The position numbers were made by a program, and so were the translations under genes. From contig LUJQ01000074.1 of NCBI GenBank assembly GCA_001689485.1, positions 3,579 through 67,578 of the forward strand: a stretch of 64,000 nucleotides of DNA, given 5' to 3'. The notes under the pieces were generated by a model. That model made no database searches and had not been told where the DNA came from. It saw nothing but the letters and a program-made list of their open reading frames with translations. The stretch's first letter is position 1. Every line of letters starts with the position of its first letter. Positions 34,497 to 42,606 of the stretch are shown here, piece after piece. The DNA comes from Bacteroidales bacterium M6. Its GTDB lineage: Bacteria > Bacteroidota > Bacteroidia > Bacteroidales > Muribaculaceae.

Positions 34497-35624
34497 ATGA
34501 AAAATAATTTTATTCAGATAATTGCGCTGGGTGCTGCCGGGGTGGCTCTGCTTGCCTCGTGTGGCGGAACCCGCGAGAAATCGGATAACTGGGCGTGGCT
34601 AGGCTTTGAACGCGCTGCCACGGCCCCCATCCTTGAACCCGACTCCACTGTACGTTTCCTGTGCCCCATGCGCGGTGATTCCGTGGCGTGGATGGAGAGC
34701 GATGTGTTCAACCCTGCTGCTGCCGTCAAGGGTGACAGCATAGTGGTGCTTTTCCGCGCCGAGGATAATTCGGCAACCGGCATCGGCAGCCGCACTTCGC
34801 GCATTGGTTATGCCCCTTCGGCCGATGGCGTGAATTTCACATATTCCACCTCGCCGGTGCTTTATCCCGCCAATGATTCGCAGGCCGGGTTGGAGCAGCC
34901 CGGCGGTTGTGAGGATCCGCGCGTGGCTATGACCGAGGATGGCAGATATGTTATGCTCTATACGCAGTGGAACCGCAAGATGCCCCGTCTGGCCGTTGCC
35001 ACTTCCACCGACCTCCGCAACTGGGAGAAGCATGGCCCTGCGTTTGCCAAGGCTTACGACGGGCGTTTTGCCGATGATTTCTCCAAATCCGCATCAATAG
35101 TGACCAAACTCGACGGCGACCGCCAGATAATTGCAAAAATCAATGGCAAATACTGGATGTACTGGGGCGAGAAGTTTGTGAATGTTGCAACTTCCGACGA
35201 CCTCTTGAACTGGACCCCTGTGCTTGACGAGGACGGGGAGCTTCTCAAGGTGATGGAACCCCGCGAAGGGAAGTTCGACAGCGAACTGACCGAATGCGGT
35301 CCCCCCGCCGTACTCACCGACAAGGGTATCCTGTTGCTTTATAACGGTAAAAACGCAGGCGACGACCGCCGTGACCCGGACTACACGGCCAATACCTATT
35401 GCGGCGGCCAGGCGTTGTTTGCCGCCAACAATCCGGTTGATTTGCTGGCACGCCTTGACAAACCGTTTTTCGTGCCTGAGGCCGATTTTGAAAAGAGCGG
35501 CCAATATCCTGCCGGAACCGTGTTTATCGAAGGTCTGGCCTATTTGAAAGGGAAGTGGTATCTCTACTACGGATGCGCCGATTCAAGGGTCGGTGTGGCT
35601 GTTTACGACCCTTCCGATAATTGA
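34497..35624 (+). CDS. GH130-family beta-mannoside-active lipoprotein
   Basis: 375 residues; lipobox ALLA before Cys22. Five-bladed propeller pattern with the GH130 signature GGCEDPRVAMTEDGRYVMLYT (shown in part) and blades such as ATSTDLRNWEKHGPAF, KINGKYWMYWGEKFVNVATS, LLLYNGKNAGDDRR and YLKGKWYLYYGCADSRVGVA. GH130 contains both phosphorylases and hydrolases acting on beta-mannosides. As a lipoprotein outside the cytoplasm, where phosphate-driven cleavage would waste sugar phosphate, this one is more likely a hydrolase; this is inference. It adds beta-mannoside cleavage to a locus rich in alpha-mannosidases. It starts 36 bases after repeat copy B. Confidence 0.85.
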   Translation: MKNNFIQIIALGAAGVALLASCGGTREKSDNWAWLGFERAATAPILEPDSTVRFLCPMRGDSVAWMESDVFNPAAAVKGDSIVVLFRAEDNSATGIGSRTSRIGYAPSADGVNFTYSTSPVLYPANDSQAGLEQPGGCEDPRVAMTEDGRYVMLYTQWNRKMPRLAVATSTDLRNWEKHGPAFAKAYDGRFADDFSKSASIVTKLDGDRQIIAKINGKYWMYWGEKFVNVATSDDLLNWTPVLDEDGELLKVMEPREGKFDSELTECGPPAVLTDKGILLLYNGKNAGDDRRDPDYTANTYCGGQALFAANNPVDLLARLDKPFFVPEADFEKSGQYPAGTVFIEGLAYLKGKWYLYYGCADSRVGVAVYDPSDN

Positions 35625-35654
35625 AAACTGTTTTAAAAAAATATAACGATTACG

Positions 35655-37037
35655 ATGAAAAAAGTAATTTTGACTCTTGTGGGTGCGGCTCTAGCTATCG
35701 GGCCGGCGCTCAACGCGCAGGAAATCAAGCCGTTCAAAGAGGGTGAACGTGCCGTGTTCCTCGGCAACAGCATCACCGACGGCGGCCACTATCATTCATA
35801 TATCTGGCTGTATTATATGACCCGCTTCCCTGAAATGCCTATCACGGTGTTCAACGGCGGCATCGGCGGCGACACGGCCTATGACATGAACAAGCGCCTC
35901 GACAACGACATCTTCAGCAAGAACCCTACGTCGCTGATGGTGACTTTCGGCATGAACGATTCCGGCTATTTCGAATATAACGGCGATAATGCCAAGGAGT
36001 TCGGCGAACAGAAATACCAGGAGAGCATCAAGAACTACCAGGATATGGAGAAGCGCTTCAAGGAGCTGCCCGACACCCGCATCGTGATGGTAGGCACCTC
36101 ACCCTATGACGAAGGGGCTGAAATCGAAGGCAATAACTTCCATGGCAAAAACGCGACCATCGAGCGCATCGTGGAGTATCAGATTAACTCGGCCAAACAG
36201 AACGGCTGGGAATACACCGATATGAACGCACCCATGATGGAACTTAACCGCAAAGGGCAGCAGAAAAATCCGGCATTTACGCTTTGTGGTTCCGACCGCA
36301 TCCATCCCGACAACGACGGCCATATGGTTATGGCCTACCTCTTCCTCAAAGCCCAAGGTTTTGCAGGCAAGTGTGTTGCCGATATGGATATCAATGCAAA
36401 GACCATGCAGGTTGTGAAAGAGGAAAACTGCACCGTTTCCAACCTTAAGAAGGCAGGTAACGAAATCAAATTCGACTATTTGGCCAAAGCGCTTCCTTAC
36501 CCCATGGACACGATTGCACGCGGTTGGATGCAGAACCGTCCGCAGTCGGCTGCCAAGGATGTGGTTCCCTTCGTTGAGGAAATGAACCAGGAGCGCCTGT
36601 TGGTTACAGGTCTCAGCGGCAAATACAAACTCCTTATCGACGGTGAGGAAATCGGCGTATGGTCGGCAAAAGACCTTGCCAAAGGTATCAACCTGGCTGA
36701 AATCACGCTCACACCGCAGTATCAGCAGGCCCTTGCCGTGATGCGTCTCAACGAGCGTCGTTGGGACATCGAGCGCCAGTTCCGTGAATACGCGTGGTGC
36801 CAGCATGGCTTCTTCCAGCAGGAAGGGCTTCTGAATGCCAACAACCGCAAGGCTATCAAGGTGATGGATGACAACCTTGAAAAGAACGGATGGTTGAAGA
36901 GCCGCCGCGACCGCTATGCCGAGATGATGCACGAACCCGTGCGCAAAGGCATGCAGGCTGAAATGGATGCACTTGTCAACACCATCTACGAGAGCAACAA
37001 GCCCGTAACCCGCCACTTCGTGCTCCGCAAAATCTGA
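35655..37037 (+). CDS. SGNH/GDSL-family hydrolase, probable carbohydrate esterase
   Basis: 460 residues; signal peptide MKKVILTLVGAALAIGPALNA. SGNH blocks: FLGNSITDGG with nucleophile Ser39, NGGIGGDTAYDM supplying the Gly, VTFGMNDSGY supplying the Asn, and CGSDRIHPDNDGH with the Asp-x-x-His pair. The extra C-terminal region of about 200 residues beyond the esterase core has no motif I recognise. Enzymes of this type remove acetyl or other acyl groups from sugars. It sits 30 bases after the GH130 gene and is the last gene of the PUL, so removing ester decorations from the same glycan is the likely role. Confidence 0.8.
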   Translation: MKKVILTLVGAALAIGPALNAQEIKPFKEGERAVFLGNSITDGGHYHSYIWLYYMTRFPEMPITVFNGGIGGDTAYDMNKRLDNDIFSKNPTSLMVTFGMNDSGYFEYNGDNAKEFGEQKYQESIKNYQDMEKRFKELPDTRIVMVGTSPYDEGAEIEGNNFHGKNATIERIVEYQINSAKQNGWEYTDMNAPMMELNRKGQQKNPAFTLCGSDRIHPDNDGHMVMAYLFLKAQGFAGKCVADMDINAKTMQVVKEENCTVSNLKKAGNEIKFDYLAKALPYPMDTIARGWMQNRPQSAAKDVVPFVEEMNQERLLVTGLSGKYKLLIDGEEIGVWSAKDLAKGINLAEITLTPQYQQALAVMRLNERRWDIERQFREYAWCQHGFFQQEGLLNANNRKAIKVMDDNLEKNGWLKSRRDRYAEMMHEPVRKGMQAEMDALVNTIYESNKPVTRHFVLRKI

Positions 37038-37070
37038 TAGTACCTACATATCCCTGTACAGAAAGTAAAT

Positions 37071-37121
37071 AAACCACCGGCGCTGTGTAATAGCCTAAGC
37101 CTTACACAGCGCCGGTGGTTT
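37071..37121. terminator. Bidirectional terminator at the PUL end
   Basis: Perfect 20-bp inverted repeat (aaaccaccggcgctgtgtaa at 37071-37090; its complement at 37102-37121) with an 11-base loop. It lies between the convergent esterase and MFS genes and has A and T runs on its outer sides, so it should work for both strands. Confidence 0.85.
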
Positions 37122-37156
37122 GCCGTTATAGATACAGGCAGGTCAGGCTGGCATAA

Positions 37157-38320
37157 TTATTTGCACCGATCAATGTTGGGACGTTCGTAGCGGCGGTAGA
37201 GGATAAAGAGAAGGATGCAGCCGGTGAGGATTATGGGGAGGCCGACCACCGACGGGGCTGTGTAGCCGTAACCGGCTCGGATTACTTCCCCTCCAATCCA
37301 GGCTGCGATGGCGTTGCCTGCATTGTAGGCAATCTGGATGCATGCCGCCCCGAGCATCTCGCCTCCTCGCGAATAGCCCACGATGTCGCTTTGCAGGGGG
37401 CTTCCCGAACCGAACAGGGCGGCTGTTCCCAATACCATGAGGATGGCTGCGGCTGCCTGTATGTGGGCGAAAAAGAAGAACAGCAACAGGATGGGGATGG
37501 CGCTCGCCTGGACGCATACGGCCACGGCTGAAGGCTTGAAGCGTATGCCGAGGCGTCCGGCAACGAGGTTGCCGGCAAACATGCCGAATCCCGCCAGCAC
37601 CATGAGCCACGACAGGGCGTCCTGGCTGAAGCCCGCCACGTCGGTTAGCTGTGGGTCGATATAACTATACCAGCAGTAGATGCCGATTTGGCCGAAAAGA
37701 ACCCCGCCGAAAATCAGCCATGGCGGCAATGTGCGCAGAAAGCGGAACTGCCCTCTGAAGCCGCAATCCTCAAGCCCGGGCACCTGAGGCACCCAGCGGT
37801 TTATGGCGAGCAGGGTAATGACACCGGACATAGCTACAATCAGGAACGCCATACGCCACGACATGGTGTTGGTGATTAACGTCCCGGCGGGGACTCCTAC
37901 GAGCGTTGCCACCGTCATGCCCGCAATCATCATGGCCACCGCGCTTACCTCCTTGCCGGGGGCGGCGAGCTTGCGTGCCACGATTGCCCCGACGCCGAAG
38001 TATGCCCCGTGGGGCAGTCCCGAAATCAGACGGGCTGCCATAAAAGTCCAAAATCCAGGCGCGATGCATGCCAACAGGTTCCCTGACGCTATAATTCCTG
38101 CTAACAGAAGCATCAGGCGTTTAAGCGGCAGCCTGCGGGCGAACAGCAGCGCCGGTGCGCCGCAACAAACACCTAAGGCGTAGGCCGAGATAAACCATCC
38201 GGCCTTCGATATGCTAACATCCATGTCACCGGCTATATTCCCCAGAATCCCCATCATCAGAAACTCCGCTATCCCTAGGGCGAAAGTGCCCAGGGCCAGC
38301 GCAAACAATCCCTTGTTCAT
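37157..38320 (-). CDS. MFS transporter, AraJ-type sugar/drug exporter
   Basis: 387 residues with about 12 hydrophobic segments and the layout of the DHA1 group of the major facilitator superfamily. The N-terminal segment (MNKGLFALALGTFALGIAEF, then LMMGILGNIAGDM) and LISGLPHGAYFGVGAIVARKL match AraJ/YdhP-type proton-driven efflux proteins. The substrate is unknown; members export sugars or drugs. It lies convergent to the PUL and separated from it by a strong terminator, so a functional link with glycan use is not supported by the arrangement. Confidence 0.82.
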   Translation of the reverse strand: MNKGLFALALGTFALGIAEFLMMGILGNIAGDMDVSISKAGWFISAYALGVCCGAPALLFARRLPLKRLMLLLAGIIASGNLLACIAPGFWTFMAARLISGLPHGAYFGVGAIVARKLAAPGKEVSAVAMMIAGMTVATLVGVPAGTLITNTMSWRMAFLIVAMSGVITLLAINRWVPQVPGLEDCGFRGQFRFLRTLPPWLIFGGVLFGQIGIYCWYSYIDPQLTDVAGFSQDALSWLMVLAGFGMFAGNLVAGRLGIRFKPSAVAVCVQASAIPILLLFFFFAHIQAAAAILMVLGTAALFGSGSPLQSDIVGYSRGGEMLGAACIQIAYNAGNAIAAWIGGEVIRAGYGYTAPSVVGLPIILTGCILLFILYRRYERPNIDRCK

Positions 38321-38707
38321 ATTTTTAGAAAACTATCCTTGAAGAAAAACTGTCCTTGGAATAATCAATATGCCAACCTTTGAAAACCTTGCAGTCGGAA
38401 ACTACACAAATTCCACGTTTCGGTCTGCAAAGTTAGCAAATTGCCTTGGATTTTGTGTTTTGTAAAATTTTTGTAAAACTTTTTTGATTTCCCTTGACTT
38501 TAGACTGAAATTTTGCTATCTTGCAACCGGCCATCGTTAACACACGGATTTATTAATCATACCATTGTTATACCATGAAAAACTTTTGATATTGGAAGTG
38601 CTTGTAGCCCGGCTGTCTGACATCAAACATGGTGATATAGTGCGCCTGACGTTGACTTGTGGAAATAAAATAATTGATAAGAAAGCAATCTTAATACGGA
38701 AATAGTT
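38321..38707. other. 387-bp divergent intergenic region
   Basis: This lies between the MFS gene and the leucine-rich protein gene, which are read outward. It is AT-rich and includes a - strand -7 box at 38428-38435. On the + strand, an open stretch without an ATG (about 38546-38701) is not convincing as a gene. No hairpin or riboswitch was recognised. Confidence 0.4.
38428..38435 (-). promoter_or_regulatory. -7 box TAACTTTG for the MFS gene
   Basis: Reads TAACTTTG on the - strand, matching TAnnTTTG, about 108 bases before the MFS ATG. No clear -33 TTTG at the right distance. Confidence 0.4.
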
Positions 38708-39994
38708 ATGAAACGGTTATTATTGGGTTTGCTGGGGATGCTTGTATTCACATCGCTCGGTGCATCTATAAAGTGGGATTGGGATTTGAGTACTGAATCA
38801 TATGATTTTGAATCAGGAGGGATTTATTATGGCATAATTAGTGAGTCGCGAGGCGAGGTGCATGTGATGAATCCCCGGATAGATATATATTGCGATCCTT
38901 ATGGGGATGTGGAGCCAATAGGTGCCCTTCCTCCTGAGTATAGGTTTAAGGCCGCTAATATAGATGATGATAATATCAGTGAGTATGACCGTTATTCTTG
39001 GCCTGGAGGGGCTTATAAGGGTGAGATTGAGATTCCTGCCACGGTGAAACATGATGGGAAGACCTATACTGTTGTGCGGATTGCATATGGTGCTTTTGCA
39101 TGGTGCGACGGTTTGAAAAGCATAAATCTTCCTTCGTCGATACGTGAAATAAGATATGGGGCTTTCAGCATGTGTACATCGTTGACCGAAATCAATCTTC
39201 CTGCCGGTGTGCGTGTTTGCGGAGGTGCGTTTTATGGGTGTAAGGCGCTTAAGGACTTGGATTTTTCCGAATGCGAATTTCAATATTACGAATATGAAGC
39301 CGATGCGGTTGTTTGCCAGTGTGAGGCGCTTGAGAAAATTTATCTTCCCAAAAGATGGCATAAGGAATCCTTCCATTGCTATTTAGAGGAGGTGATTCGA
39401 GAAGGAAACTCCTATGTCGAGCATCGCTGTTTGGGGGATTATTATATGGATTATGATGATTTTCCATATACCCTTTGTAAGGAGCATACGGAGGTGTTAT
39501 GGGGTTATGATGCGCAGGGAGCTTCGGATGTGACAAAGCATACCCGGAATTTTATGTCAGAAGGAAATAATGATGATAATGGGGCTGAAGTATGGGGATA
39601 TCCCAGGCAGTTGTGTGAACTTGAAGGAAACAAAAATCTGCGGGAGATTCATGCTACATCGGTTGTTCCCTTGGAGTTGCACGGGTTAAGTCAGGGAGTT
39701 GACGGTTATTGGGATTTCCTTTATGATGACTGTGTGCTTTATGTTCCTGAAGGTAGCCTTGAGGCGTACAGTTCAACCGCACCATGGTCTAATTTCAAGC
39801 ATATATTGGAAGAGACGCAGGCATCGGTGGATGTGGTGCCGGTTGCTGGTTTCGAAAGTGCGGCTCCTCGTAGAATCTACGATCTTTCCGGCAACCTGCG
39901 GGCAACGTTGTCTTCCGGTGAGATTCCTGAACTTGCCCCCGGTTTGTACATAGAGCGTTGCGGTTCGGTGTCGAAGAAGGTCGTTGTCATGTGA
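38708..39994 (+). CDS. BspA-like leucine-rich repeat protein, secreted
   Basis: 428 residues with signal peptide MKRLLLGLLGMLVFTSLGAS. Several BspA/LRR_5-type repeats are visible: VVRIAYGAFAWCDGLKSINL, PSSIREIRYGAFSMCTSLTE, INLPAGVRVCGGAFYGCKAL, and later CEALEKIYLPKRW. A segment DCVLYVPEGSLEAYSSTAPW is typical of such proteins. The C-terminus (RRIYDLSGNLRATL ... PGLYIERCGSVSKKVVV) resembles Bacteroidetes secretion or anchoring tails. These proteins are often cell-surface adhesins. The gene is AT-richer than the core genes nearby. The role of this one is unknown. Confidence 0.75.
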   Translation: MKRLLLGLLGMLVFTSLGASIKWDWDLSTESYDFESGGIYYGIISESRGEVHVMNPRIDIYCDPYGDVEPIGALPPEYRFKAANIDDDNISEYDRYSWPGGAYKGEIEIPATVKHDGKTYTVVRIAYGAFAWCDGLKSINLPSSIREIRYGAFSMCTSLTEINLPAGVRVCGGAFYGCKALKDLDFSECEFQYYEYEADAVVCQCEALEKIYLPKRWHKESFHCYLEEVIREGNSYVEHRCLGDYYMDYDDFPYTLCKEHTEVLWGYDAQGASDVTKHTRNFMSEGNNDDNGAEVWGYPRQLCELEGNKNLREIHATSVVPLELHGLSQGVDGYWDFLYDDCVLYVPEGSLEAYSSTAPWSNFKHILEETQASVDVVPVAGFESAAPRRIYDLSGNLRATLSSGEIPELAPGLYIERCGSVSKKVVVM

Positions 39995-40039
39995 TGCAGG
40001 TGTGTTAAGTGGGTGCAGTTACTATCTGAACCATTCTGA

Positions 40040-40106
40040 CAGCACCCTCGTCATCCGGGCGAAAACAACGGCGGTGTGTCAAAATTCAATATTTTGGCAC
40101 ACCGCC
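40040..40106 (+). repeat. 3'-end repeat element, copy C
   Basis: Reads cagcaccctcgtcatccggg, then cgaaaacaacg, and ends in a stem-loop ggcggtgtg...cacaccgcc at 40070-40106. It starts 45 bases after the leucine-rich gene stop. Compared with copy A the small upstream stem keeps pairing through G:T. Confidence 0.8.
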
Positions 40107-40123
40107 TTCTGTGTTTAACCTTA

Positions 40124-40152
40124 GAGATTGAAGTCATCGTGACTTCAATCTC
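40124..40152. terminator. Perfect hairpin between leucine-rich gene and ahpF
   Basis: 13-bp perfect inverted repeat gagattgaagtca (40124-40136) and tgacttcaatctc (40140-40152) with a 3-base loop, 38 bases beyond the ahpF stop and after repeat copy C. It may end ahpF transcription. Confidence 0.6.
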
Positions 40153-40190
40153 CAGGATGTAACACGATAGGAGGTTAAGTAATGGAGGGG

Positions 40191-41750
40191 TCAGGCGAGG
40201 TCGCCGCGCATGGCATCCTCGAAGTGGGAGAGGGCGGCTTTGGCGCCTTCGCCCATAGCGACTATTACTTGTTTGTAAGGCACGTTGGTTACGTCGCCTG
40301 CGGCGTAAACCCCTTTTACGGAGGTGCGGCAGCGTTCGTCAACGATAATTTCCCCACCTTTGGTCATGGCAAGCGAATCCTTGAACGGGGCGCTGTTGGG
40401 CAGCAGCCCGATTTGCACGAATACACCTGCAGCATCGAAGATTGTTTCCTCGCCAGTGACACGGTTCTTTACCTTGATTCCCGAAACGCTTTTGCCATCG
40501 CCGATTATCTCAAGAGCCTGGGTTGAGAGGTGGATGTCGATATTACCCATCGACCCGGCCTTTTCCTGCAATACATCGTCGGCTTTCAGTGAATCCATAA
40601 ATTCGAAAACATCGACATGGGGACAGATTGCGGCAAGGTCGATTGCCGCCTCTATGCCGGAATTGCCTCCGCCTACCACCGCCACGCGTCTGCCTGCATA
40701 GAACGGGCCGTCGCAGTGGGTGCAAAATGCCACGCCGTGGCCTATGTGCTCGCTTTCTCCGGGGATAGAGAGTTTTCTCCATCCTGCGCCGGTGGCGATT
40801 ATGATTGCTTTCGCCTTGAAGGTTTCATGTGCGCATACAAGGGTCTTTTCCCGTCCGCTTATATCGGCGTTGTCGACCGTGCGGTTTTCGAACATGTCGA
40901 TTGGATACTTCCCCATATGCTCCTTGAGGTCGGCTGCAAGTTTAGGGCCCGTGGTTTCAGGCACGGAGGTAAGGTTTTCAATCGACATGGTTTCACGTAC
41001 CTGGCCGCCGATTGTCTTCGCAATCACAGCTGTGTTGAACCCTTTGCGGGCTGAATAGATGGCGGCAGTTGCCCCTGCGGGGCCTCCCCCCAGCACTATT
41101 ACGTCATATTCACGGGTAACCGGTGTTGCCTCGGCAGTTTCGTCGACCCCGTAGGTGTTCTCGAGTTTCTCCAAGAGTTCGCCAAGCGAGGAGCGCCCTA
41201 CGTTCAGCACCATGTCACCGGCATATACCGTGGGGACTGACTGGATGTTGAGGGCTTCGACCAACGCTGGCACCACGGCGCCGTCGATAACGGTGTTTTC
41301 GATTGAAGGGTTGAGGAGGGCTATCACATTCAGAGCCTGAGCCACGTCGGGGCAGTTGGTGCATGTTAGGGAAACAAACGTGCGCAGCGTCACGGGGCCT
41401 TTCAATGCCTTTATACGTGTCACCAAAGCTTCGTCGGGCAGGTTTTTCCCTTGTCCGTCGGCGTTGAGCACGGCAAGCAGGAGGGTTGTGAACTCATGCC
41501 CGTTGGGAATGCCGCAGAATTTCACACCTGTCGGTGTGCCGTTCCTGACGATTTCGAATGTGGGGGCGTCCGCATCGGCTTGCGAGTGTTCCACCGACAG
41601 TTTTGGCGAGGTCGAGGCCACATCTTCCAGGAAGCTTTTCATTTCGGCAGCCTGTGTGGAATCCCCGCCGGTATATATCCTGAAGGAAATCCCGGTTTTC
41701 AAGGAGGCAAATATGCCTTTCAGTTGTTCTTTTATGTCTTGGTCAAGCAT
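40191..41750 (-). CDS. ahpF: Alkyl hydroperoxide reductase subunit F
   Basis: 519 residues, normal for AhpF. The N-terminal half has two thioredoxin-like folds; the second carries the active pair Cys130-Cys133 (SLTCTNCPD). Then comes an FAD-binding segment (VIVLGGGPAGATAAIYSARK), the reductase redox pair Cys343-Cys346 (AFCTHCDGPF), the NADH-binding segment (VAVVGGGNSGIEAAID) and the C-terminal FAD contact (VYAAGDVTNVPYKQ). It passes electrons from NADH to AhpC to reduce peroxides in the cytoplasm. It lies downstream of ahpC on the same strand, with a strong hairpin in the 119-base gap. Confidence 0.96.
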   Translation of the reverse strand: MLDQDIKEQLKGIFASLKTGISFRIYTGGDSTQAAEMKSFLEDVASTSPKLSVEHSQADADAPTFEIVRNGTPTGVKFCGIPNGHEFTTLLLAVLNADGQGKNLPDEALVTRIKALKGPVTLRTFVSLTCTNCPDVAQALNVIALLNPSIENTVIDGAVVPALVEALNIQSVPTVYAGDMVLNVGRSSLGELLEKLENTYGVDETAEATPVTREYDVIVLGGGPAGATAAIYSARKGFNTAVIAKTIGGQVRETMSIENLTSVPETTGPKLAADLKEHMGKYPIDMFENRTVDNADISGREKTLVCAHETFKAKAIIIATGAGWRKLSIPGESEHIGHGVAFCTHCDGPFYAGRRVAVVGGGNSGIEAAIDLAAICPHVDVFEFMDSLKADDVLQEKAGSMGNIDIHLSTQALEIIGDGKSVSGIKVKNRVTGEETIFDAAGVFVQIGLLPNSAPFKDSLAMTKGGEIIVDERCRTSVKGVYAAGDVTNVPYKQVIVAMGEGAKAALSHFEDAMRGDLA

Positions 41751-41783
41751 TGTGTGTTGTTATCTGGATGGTTGTTTTTTTGA

Positions 41784-41828
41784 AAAAGGCGGTGTGCCAC
41801 ATGTTTTCCATGCTGACACACCGCCTTT
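41784..41828 (-). terminator. Hairpin between ahpC and ahpF
   Basis: 13-bp perfect arms aaaaggcggtgtg (41784-41796) and cacaccgcctttt (41816-41828). In the ahpC direction it is followed by a run of T (ttttttcaaaaaaac... read on the - strand as CCGCCTTTTTC). It should stop or reduce read-through from ahpC into ahpF. The arms share the GGCGGTGTG core with the 3'-end repeat family. Confidence 0.75.
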
Positions 41829-41869
41829 TGAGGTTTTTCGTGGAATCCGATATGTCGCTATGGCGTTTA

Positions 41870-42436
41870 TCAGATTTTACCAACGAGATCGATGCTCGGT
41901 TTTAGGGTTGCCTGACCCTGCTTCCATTTTGCGGGGCATACCTCGCCGTCGTGTGTTGCAACGAACTGGGCTGCTTCCACCTTGCGCAGCAGTTCTTCGG
42001 CATTACGTCCGATGCTGTTATCCTGGATTTCTACCAGTTTTATCAACCCTTCGGGATTGCATACGAAAGTGCCACGGTAGGCCATACCCTCCTGTTCGAT
42101 CATCACGCCGAAAGCACGGCTGAGAACGCCGGTGGGGTCGGCCAGCATGGGATATTGTATTTTCTTGATGCTTTCCGATGCATCGTGCCAGGCTTTGTGG
42201 ACGAAATGCGAGTCGGTGCTTACGGAGTAAACCTCTACGCCGAGTTGCTTGAATTGTTCATATTTCTCAGCCATATCCTCAAGCTCGGTGGGGCACACGA
42301 AGGTGAAGTCGGCAGGATAGAAGAAGAACACGGCCCATTTGCCGAGCACATCCTTGTCAGTAACTGTTTTGAACTCACCGTTGTGGTATGCCTGCACCTT
42401 GAACTCAGGGATATGGGTGTTGATAATTGATTCCAT
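41870..42436 (-). CDS. ahpC: Alkyl hydroperoxide reductase subunit C (peroxiredoxin)
   Basis: 188 residues, typical 2-Cys peroxiredoxin length. Peroxidatic Cys48 is in YPADFTFVCPTELEDM and resolving Cys167 in GEVCPAKWKQGQ. It reduces hydrogen peroxide and organic peroxides and is recycled by AhpF, encoded next. An inverted repeat upstream (42478-42494) may be a regulator site. In gut anaerobes this pair is usually induced by oxygen or peroxide, commonly through OxyR; no such regulator gene is in the window. Confidence 0.97.
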   Translation of the reverse strand: MESIINTHIPEFKVQAYHNGEFKTVTDKDVLGKWAVFFFYPADFTFVCPTELEDMAEKYEQFKQLGVEVYSVSTDSHFVHKAWHDASESIKKIQYPMLADPTGVLSRAFGVMIEQEGMAYRGTFVCNPEGLIKLVEIQDNSIGRNAEELLRKVEAAQFVATHDGEVCPAKWKQGQATLKPSIDLVGKI

Positions 42437-42477
42437 TTGTTCTGTTTTTTGTTGTTGTTATTTTTGTTAGTACTATA

Positions 42478-42494
42478 ATTGCAATCACTGCAAT
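42478..42494. promoter_or_regulatory. Inverted repeat upstream of ahpC, possible operator
   Basis: attgca-atcac-tgcaat, a perfect 6-bp inverted repeat with a 5-base centre, 42-58 bases before the ahpC ATG. Its position suits a peroxide-responsive regulator. It does not clearly match the OxyR or PerR consensus, so the regulator is unknown. Confidence 0.3.
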
Positions 42495-42606
42495 ATATCG
42501 AACGTGGAACCGGGGTGATAAGTTTGACGAGGGGTGAAGTATTAGCAATGTTTATGGATTATGCTTAAATTTTACCCAAATCAAAAGGAATATATATGTA
42601 AACATG

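Noticed and set aside
38546..38701. Open stretch of about 50 codons before the leucine-rich gene
   Set aside because: No ATG, and the product resembles no known protein; probably a chance frame in the leader.
41356..42123. 255-codon + strand ORF across ahpF, the gap and ahpC
   Set aside because: It is antisense to two certain genes and crosses the hairpin between them.
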